Positions 9,672 through 13,072 of a DNA stretch of 13,072 bases are shown here, one piece after another. A program made the translations under genes and the position numbers. This stretch comes from Gamarada debralockiae (lineage: Eukaryota > Ascomycota > Leotiomycetes > Helotiales > Hyphodiscaceae). Location: positions 1-13,072 of the forward strand of contig NXFV01001207.1 of assembly GCA_002803225.1 (NCBI GenBank). The letters are read 5' to 3'. How positions within the stretch are numbered: the stretch's first letter is position 1; every line of letters begins with the position of its first letter. Under the pieces are notes generated by a model. The model saw only the letters and a list, made by a program, of their open reading frames with translations. It did no database searches and was not told the origin of the DNA.

Positions 9672-10020
9672 GAGAAGGAAAGATGCTGTGTCCAGAGTAT
9701 GCTTGGGGCAGCAATCCAGTGTCATAAATATTCGTTCAAAAAATGTTAAGTCCCTGTCTTGTGAATCCGTCAACCAGTCTGAGTTTTGAAATTCAAATAT
9801 TCCTGATAATTAGCCTTATCCCAGCCGTAGTTTTACAAAAGGGAAACGAAGTCAAAGGCGCCGATTTTCTAGCATACCCCACGCAAATAGCATCCCTCAC
9901 GCAACTAGCATACCCAGAGCCAGGAATCCGAGGTGGGTACTGACGCATCCGGGAAAATTCCTCAAAAGTTGCATTTCTGTCCCACTTTTCGAGAGAGGCC
10001 GGCAAAGTTCTTGCTGTCAA
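9672..10020. other. 3' flank of the GH39-like gene, no gene seen
   Basis: Mostly featureless sequence after the hydrolase stop, presumably with its 3' UTR and polyadenylation region (AT-rich near 9720-9745). Small open frames on both strands (9743-9943 and 9793-10020) show no recognisable features. A short tandem repeat at 9870-9923 is listed separately. Confidence 0.5.
9870..9923. repeat. 18-bp tandem repeat, three copies
   Basis: Three abutting 18-bp units start at 9870, 9888 and 9906: TAGCATACCCCACGCAAA, TAGCATCCCTCACGCAAC and TAGCATACCCAGAGCCAG. Units one and two differ at only a few bases; the third diverges in its second half. It is a minisatellite-like repeat with no evident coding role. 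Confidence 0.8.
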
Positions 10021-10385
10021 TACAGTAAAACCTCGCTATAAGCATACCCTCCAGGACGAGAGTTATATGCTTAAAGGCCAGGTTATGTTTATGTCCCAGT
10101 GCACGTGATATAGTCAAGCTCGCCGGTCCTTAGTAATACTGAGAAACGAGCTCGCTCTAGTGGGCTAGAGTGGTAAGTGTACTCTGAATTGTACTTTAGG
10201 TGATCGTATACTTGGTATCCTACGCTTTAAAGAGAGAACTAATAATAAGGAAGGGCTTAACGGCATATTTCTTACAAAATCTATACTTTTACAAGCATAT
10301 TTGGGGTGGGCTGGGGGGGATAGGTAGTAATTCAGAATCGGGACCTTGAAATCATAGGCATATGCGTAATAGAGGTTATGTGTTA
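10021..10385. mobile_element. Probable degraded pogo/Fot-like (Tc1-mariner) element or MITE
   Basis: TA at 10021-10022 is followed by CAGTAAAACCTCGCTATAAG, which resembles the terminal inverted repeats of fungal pogo/Fot-type DNA transposons (TA target duplication, CAGT start, ACCTCGxTATAA core). An internal imperfect inverted copy lies at 10066-10084 (TATGCTTA ... AGGTT against AACCT ... TAAGCATA at 10029-10046), as in subterminal repeats. A poorly conserved candidate right end is at 10357-10385 (GCATATGCGTAATAGAGGTT ... TTA). No transposase frame is present. The left end is the stronger evidence; the right boundary is a guess. Confidence 0.5.
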
Positions 10386-10449
10386 GTTGGGACGGTTTTC
10401 GGGACGAAATATCTGCGTGATATCTTGAGTTCGAGATTGACCGCTAGGA

Positions 10450-10505
10450 CTGATTATCAGGTGCTGATAATCAGGCGCTGATTATCAGGTGCTAGCTATC
10501 AGGAT
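10450..10505. repeat. 14-bp palindromic tandem repeat, four copies
   Basis: Units start at 10450, 10464, 10478 and 10492: CTGATTATCAGGTG, CTGATAATCAGGCG, CTGATTATCAGGTG and a diverged CTAGCTATCAGGAT. The first three have a near-palindromic core CTGATWATCAG. Each of the four contains a GATA-factor core (GATAA or GATAG) on one strand. It lies in the gap where the hydrolase and tyrosinase genes converge, so a promoter role for either is unlikely. Confidence 0.85.
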
Positions 10506-10516
10506 TGACTGAATAG

Positions 10517-10535
10517 CTACTGTACAGTACAGTAG
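10517..10535. repeat. 19-bp palindrome
   Basis: CTACTGTACAGTACAGTAG consists of perfect 9-bp arms around one central base. It lies 8 bp before the left end of the MITE-like element, and part of it (AGTACAGTAGA) recurs just at the right end of that element (10752-10762), so the two may be related by insertion. Confidence 0.75.
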
Positions 10536-10543
10536 AGTCGGGT

Positions 10544-10757
10544 TGTACTATCCCCCCTGTTCAATCTAATGGACTACGGTGTAGATCTGAGTTGGAATAC
10601 CGTGAGAATATCGTGATCGCGTGGATGTAGAGCTTGTGGTTGGATAGAGCCCTTTAAATCCCGCGAAAGTCTCCTGATATACTGTCTTCGAGCCAATCAA
10701 ACAGTGCGATCTTGCAAAACCCTAGTTCATTAGATTGAACCGGGGAGGAATAGTACA
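10544..10757. mobile_element. MITE-like 214-bp element with 33-35-bp terminal inverted repeats
   Basis: The left end 10544-10576 (TGTACTATCCCCCC ... TTCAATCTAATGGACTA) and the reverse complement of 10723-10757 (TGTACTATTCCTCC ... TTCAATCTAATGAACTA) match over about 30 of 35 positions. The 146-bp interior has no coding potential. TA lies near both outer ends, as expected for Tc1/mariner- or Harbinger-type insertion, but the exact boundary and target duplication are not certain. Small size, long inverted ends and no coding frame fit a non-autonomous DNA transposon. Confidence 0.7.
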
Positions 10758-10992
10758 GTAGAAAGGAGTAGAAATTTTGAATTGAAGCTTTTGAAGCCTA
10801 TTTTGGACTAGCGCTATATGCACCTCAGTATCAGGGTACTCATAACAACATATTCCTTCATTCACGTTATGATAGAAAACATGAGAGTTAGTTCAATACT
10901 AATTCCGACGCTGGAGGATTTATTATTAAACATTAGGTTTGAGTGTATATGATTTGTCTATCTACACCCTGTCTAGTTCACCAAACGCCCCT
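10758..10992. other. 3' flank of the tyrosinase gene, no gene seen
   Basis: A 235-bp AT-leaning spacer between the MITE-like element and the tyrosinase stop codon on the minus strand. It presumably includes the tyrosinase 3' UTR. I see no further structure. Confidence 0.5.
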
Positions 10993-12353
10993 TCAAGCGT
11001 AAGTGTAGCTACTGATAGGACCGGCGGTAGTGTCCATGATCTGCTTAATGGTCACATTGGAACTAAGTTGTCCATAGGTCAATACAAAGGCGGTGGTGAT
11101 GTTCTTGTACGGGACATCGCCGAAGTAGTTGTACGGATAGGCCCACATAGTATCTGGTCCGCCGACTTCAGATTTGCGAGTTGTCCAGTTGGCACGTTGC
11201 CACTGGTTCCAGATGTTATCAAGCATGCCGTGGTGAAGCCAAAAGAGAGGGTCTCCCGGGGACGAGTACATGTCAGACATCTCTCCAACCATACCACCAA
11301 CACCGAAGTGGCCGCCACCGTGGGTGAGGACACCGGCAAGGTCAAGCTCCAGACTCTGCATGCGTCGGTCGAGTTGGAAGAAGGTTGGTGCGGCCTTGGT
11401 GAAGGCGACGACGCTGGTGTTGAGGGCGCCGTGGGCAAATGCAGGAGTGAAGTCGCGGCGGAGGCAGCGGGGGTTGTTCGCAAAGTTATAGTCGGGGCCT
11501 AGGGTAATATTGATGCCGGCCCAAGGTCCAGTTGTGATACAGCCTTCAGAGTGTTAAATTTATACGACGGAAGTTGAGGCACCTTACCACCACCGGTTCT
11601 GCCCGGAATATCCAAAGCAGCTGTGATTGATAAGTTGCTTATGTCTACAATGTATTCTCCGTTGCCTAGAGAAATTAGTTGTCAACTTCAACAATCATCG
11701 AGACGAGAAGACGCACCTCCAAAGCCATAGACAGGATCGAAAATTGGCGATTCGCTGAAGGATGTTGTGGTGGCAACATCCTTTGACCAGTCTATGAAGC
11801 AGTCAATAATGCCAACTCGACTATGGAATGGTGGTTGGTCATACCCCAGTACCTATACACAATTAGTCTTCCTTAATATTGTTTTGAGGTGAGGGTTGAC
11901 TTACGGCAGAGCACCTTCATAGCAGCAGGTGTTCCTCAGATCATCCTCGAAGATGGAGAGGAACTGTCTGTGCCAAGGCAAGAATTGTCCCTAACCGAAT
12001 CTTAGCAACTGTCAGATCGATGAATAGAACATGCGTACCACGAAGTGAATCTGCGTGGTCATAGCAATATGCAAGGCAACATAGTCATCGTACCGGGTGA
12101 GGGCACCGGGGTAGAGTGACTGGGTTCTTGCCGGCTTGCTTTGAAGACACTTGAACGCCTCAATGTAATCCAATTGCTGGCCCTTCGTGAGGGTTCTCCT
12201 GAAAGGAACGATGAGCCATGTATACCAAGTGAAGGCGGGAGAAATCACTCACCATTCTTTGCGCACGAGAGTCGAGGACCGTGCAGAAGGGGCTGCAGCA
12301 ACACCCTGTGCGAGCACCAAAAGCGCCGCTGAGATGAGAGAAGGAAAATGCAT
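10993..12353 (-). CDS. Secreted short tyrosinase / catechol oxidase (type-3 copper protein)
   Basis: A type-3 binuclear copper oxidase that oxidises phenols or catechols to quinones, likely secreted. Exons (minus strand, 5' to 3'): 12353-12253, 12198-12039, 11990-11905, 11852-11845, 11791-11717, 11665-11588, 11543-10993, giving 352 residues in one frame. The N-terminus MHFPSLISAALLVLAQGVAA is a signal peptide. CuA ligands are H77, H85 and H94 (LHIAMTTQIHF, then FLPWHR). CuB ligands are H244, H248 and H274 (THGGGHFGVGG, then DPLFWLHHGMLD). PYWDWSKDV is assembled only if the 8-nt exon at 11852-11845 is used. The protein stops about 75 residues after CuB, so it lacks the C-terminal lid domain of long fungal tyrosinases and matches the short secreted family. 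Gln83 occupies the place where classical fungal tyrosinases carry the thioether Cys (C-x-H). Gly245, not Asn, follows the first CuB His, which may favour catechol oxidase over monophenolase activity. N-x-T sites fit secretion. Confidence 0.9.
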
Positions 12354-12466
12354 GATATGTCTGATTGCTCTGTAGATGTCGAAGCTGGCGTGAATGGATG
12401 CTGCTCTGTAGAGTAAGTATCCGGGTGGCTGCCACAAGGAATGATGAAAGTGCGGCTGCGCTCTTC

Positions 12467-12475
12467 ATATAAAAA
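12467..12475 (-). promoter_or_regulatory. TATA box of the tyrosinase gene
   Basis: On the minus strand TTTTTATAT lies about 114 bp upstream of the ATG at 12353, a reasonable core-promoter position. The space between would be the 5' UTR and start region. Confidence 0.5.
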
Positions 12476-13038
12476 CCACGAGGGAAGTGGGGCTGTTCAA
12501 GGCTGGCACAGACCAGATTGTAAACAAAGTCACCCTTTCACACCCTGGTCTCGCTACATTATTTCGGTCAGATACGTTGTACGCATTATCAAAAGCAAAT
12601 TAAGCACGCTTTCTGACTGGATTGGACGATTTTCCGTTGGAAGCCGGATATGAATCGACCATGAATTCAGGCCTTAAATTGGCGGAACAAAAGTAACGTT
12701 GACAAGGGACTCTCTCCTGGCTCTTCGATACAACAAGATAGGATGAGATTTAAAGGCCATGATTGGGCTCAAGCGGCCGCCAAGGTTCCCGGAGCCATGG
12801 GTCCTCATGCGCCTTTTCTGTTTTCCGTCTTGCGTACATACTCAGTATGTGGAAAGTCGCGCCGAAAACGTAGCTCTTCCATTGGACACAGGTGGCCTTA
12901 TCGCTTCGCTATAGCGTTGGTAGCTCAAAAGTCCAAATTCATATTCCTCGGCGTCTTTCACAACCATTCCAAGGATAGAGTCATTCGCAAGTCGCGGAAG
13001 GTTGAAGGGCGCCACTCCTCCTGTTCTTCTCAGCTCTT

Positions 13039-13040
<2 letters not shown>
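12476..13040. other. Tyrosinase upstream region and unassigned sequence
   Basis: No gene is convincingly supported in this 565-bp stretch. The half next to 12476 is presumably tyrosinase promoter. A minus-strand frame of 66 codons runs from the poly-A boundary to 12842 without a stop and without an ATG at its head. Its composition (ILGMVVKDAEEYEFGLLSYQ) looks protein-like, and it could be the last exon of a gene lying beyond the window. I do not recognise the family. Confidence 0.35.

Positions 13041-13072
<32 letters not shown>
13041..13072. repeat. Homopolymer run of 32 A at the window end
   Basis: The last 32 bases are all A. This may be a contig-end or assembly artefact, a real microsatellite, or the 3' tail of a retroposed sequence ending at 13040. 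The window gives no target-site duplication to decide. Confidence 0.95.

Noticed and set aside
10450..10505. GATA array as a nitrogen-control promoter of the tyrosinase or hydrolase
   Set aside because: Both genes end, rather than start, at this interval, so a promoter role for them does not fit their orientation.
10939..11502. Plus-strand frame of 187 codons
   Set aside because: It is the antisense shadow of tyrosinase exon 7, whose minus-strand frame carries the CuB ligands.
1..13072. CRISPR array, tRNA or rRNA genes, riboswitches
   Set aside because: No array-like repeat/spacer pattern, cloverleaf or rRNA segment was seen; the intron-rich genes show this is eukaryotic DNA.

Overview
The window looks like a gene-rich stretch of a filamentous ascomycete (Pezizomycotina) genome. 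Every multi-exon gene is broken by short introns (about 41-88 bp) that mostly begin GT and end AG, often with a CTRAC-like branch site just upstream of the acceptor. The protein families are typical of that group: a NACHT-type NLR-like receptor, a Rad5/HLTF-like SNF2 helicase, a secreted glycoside hydrolase and a short secreted tyrosinase. I cannot fix the class or genus from sequence alone.

Layout. 1-631: AT-rich, probably decayed sequence, then the upstream region of the first gene. 632-4232 (+): a nine-exon NACHT protein of about 1068 residues whose C-terminus carries three Cys2His2-like modules with a 15-residue loop instead of the usual ankyrin/WD40/TPR repeats. Two of its introns appear to be GC-AG, one inside the P-loop codon. 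4501-7341 (+): a ten-exon SNF2/DEAH ATPase of about 772 residues (844 if it starts at 4229), directly downstream in the same orientation. 7342-8180: intergenic, with a CreA/Mig1-like inverted repeat and a TATA box ahead of the next gene. 8181-9671 (+): a secreted GH39-like hydrolase of 472 residues in two exons. 9672-10992: a gene-free stretch full of small repeats: an 18-bp tandem repeat, a pogo/Fot-like terminal sequence, a 14-bp palindromic tandem repeat, a 19-bp palindrome and a 214-bp MITE-like hairpin element. 10993-12353 (-): a seven-exon short tyrosinase/catechol oxidase of 352 residues, including an 8-nt exon. 12354-13040: its promoter and unassigned sequence. 13041-13072: an uninterrupted run of A at the window edge.

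How they fit together. The NACHT receptor and the SNF2 helicase form a tight head-to-tail pair. A functional link is only a hypothesis. The hydrolase and tyrosinase converge on the repeat-rich stretch and are both secreted, consistent with plant-cell-wall or phenolic metabolism. No biosynthetic cluster is evident. All gene models were spliced by eye, so reading-frame continuity and motif recovery are the main support.
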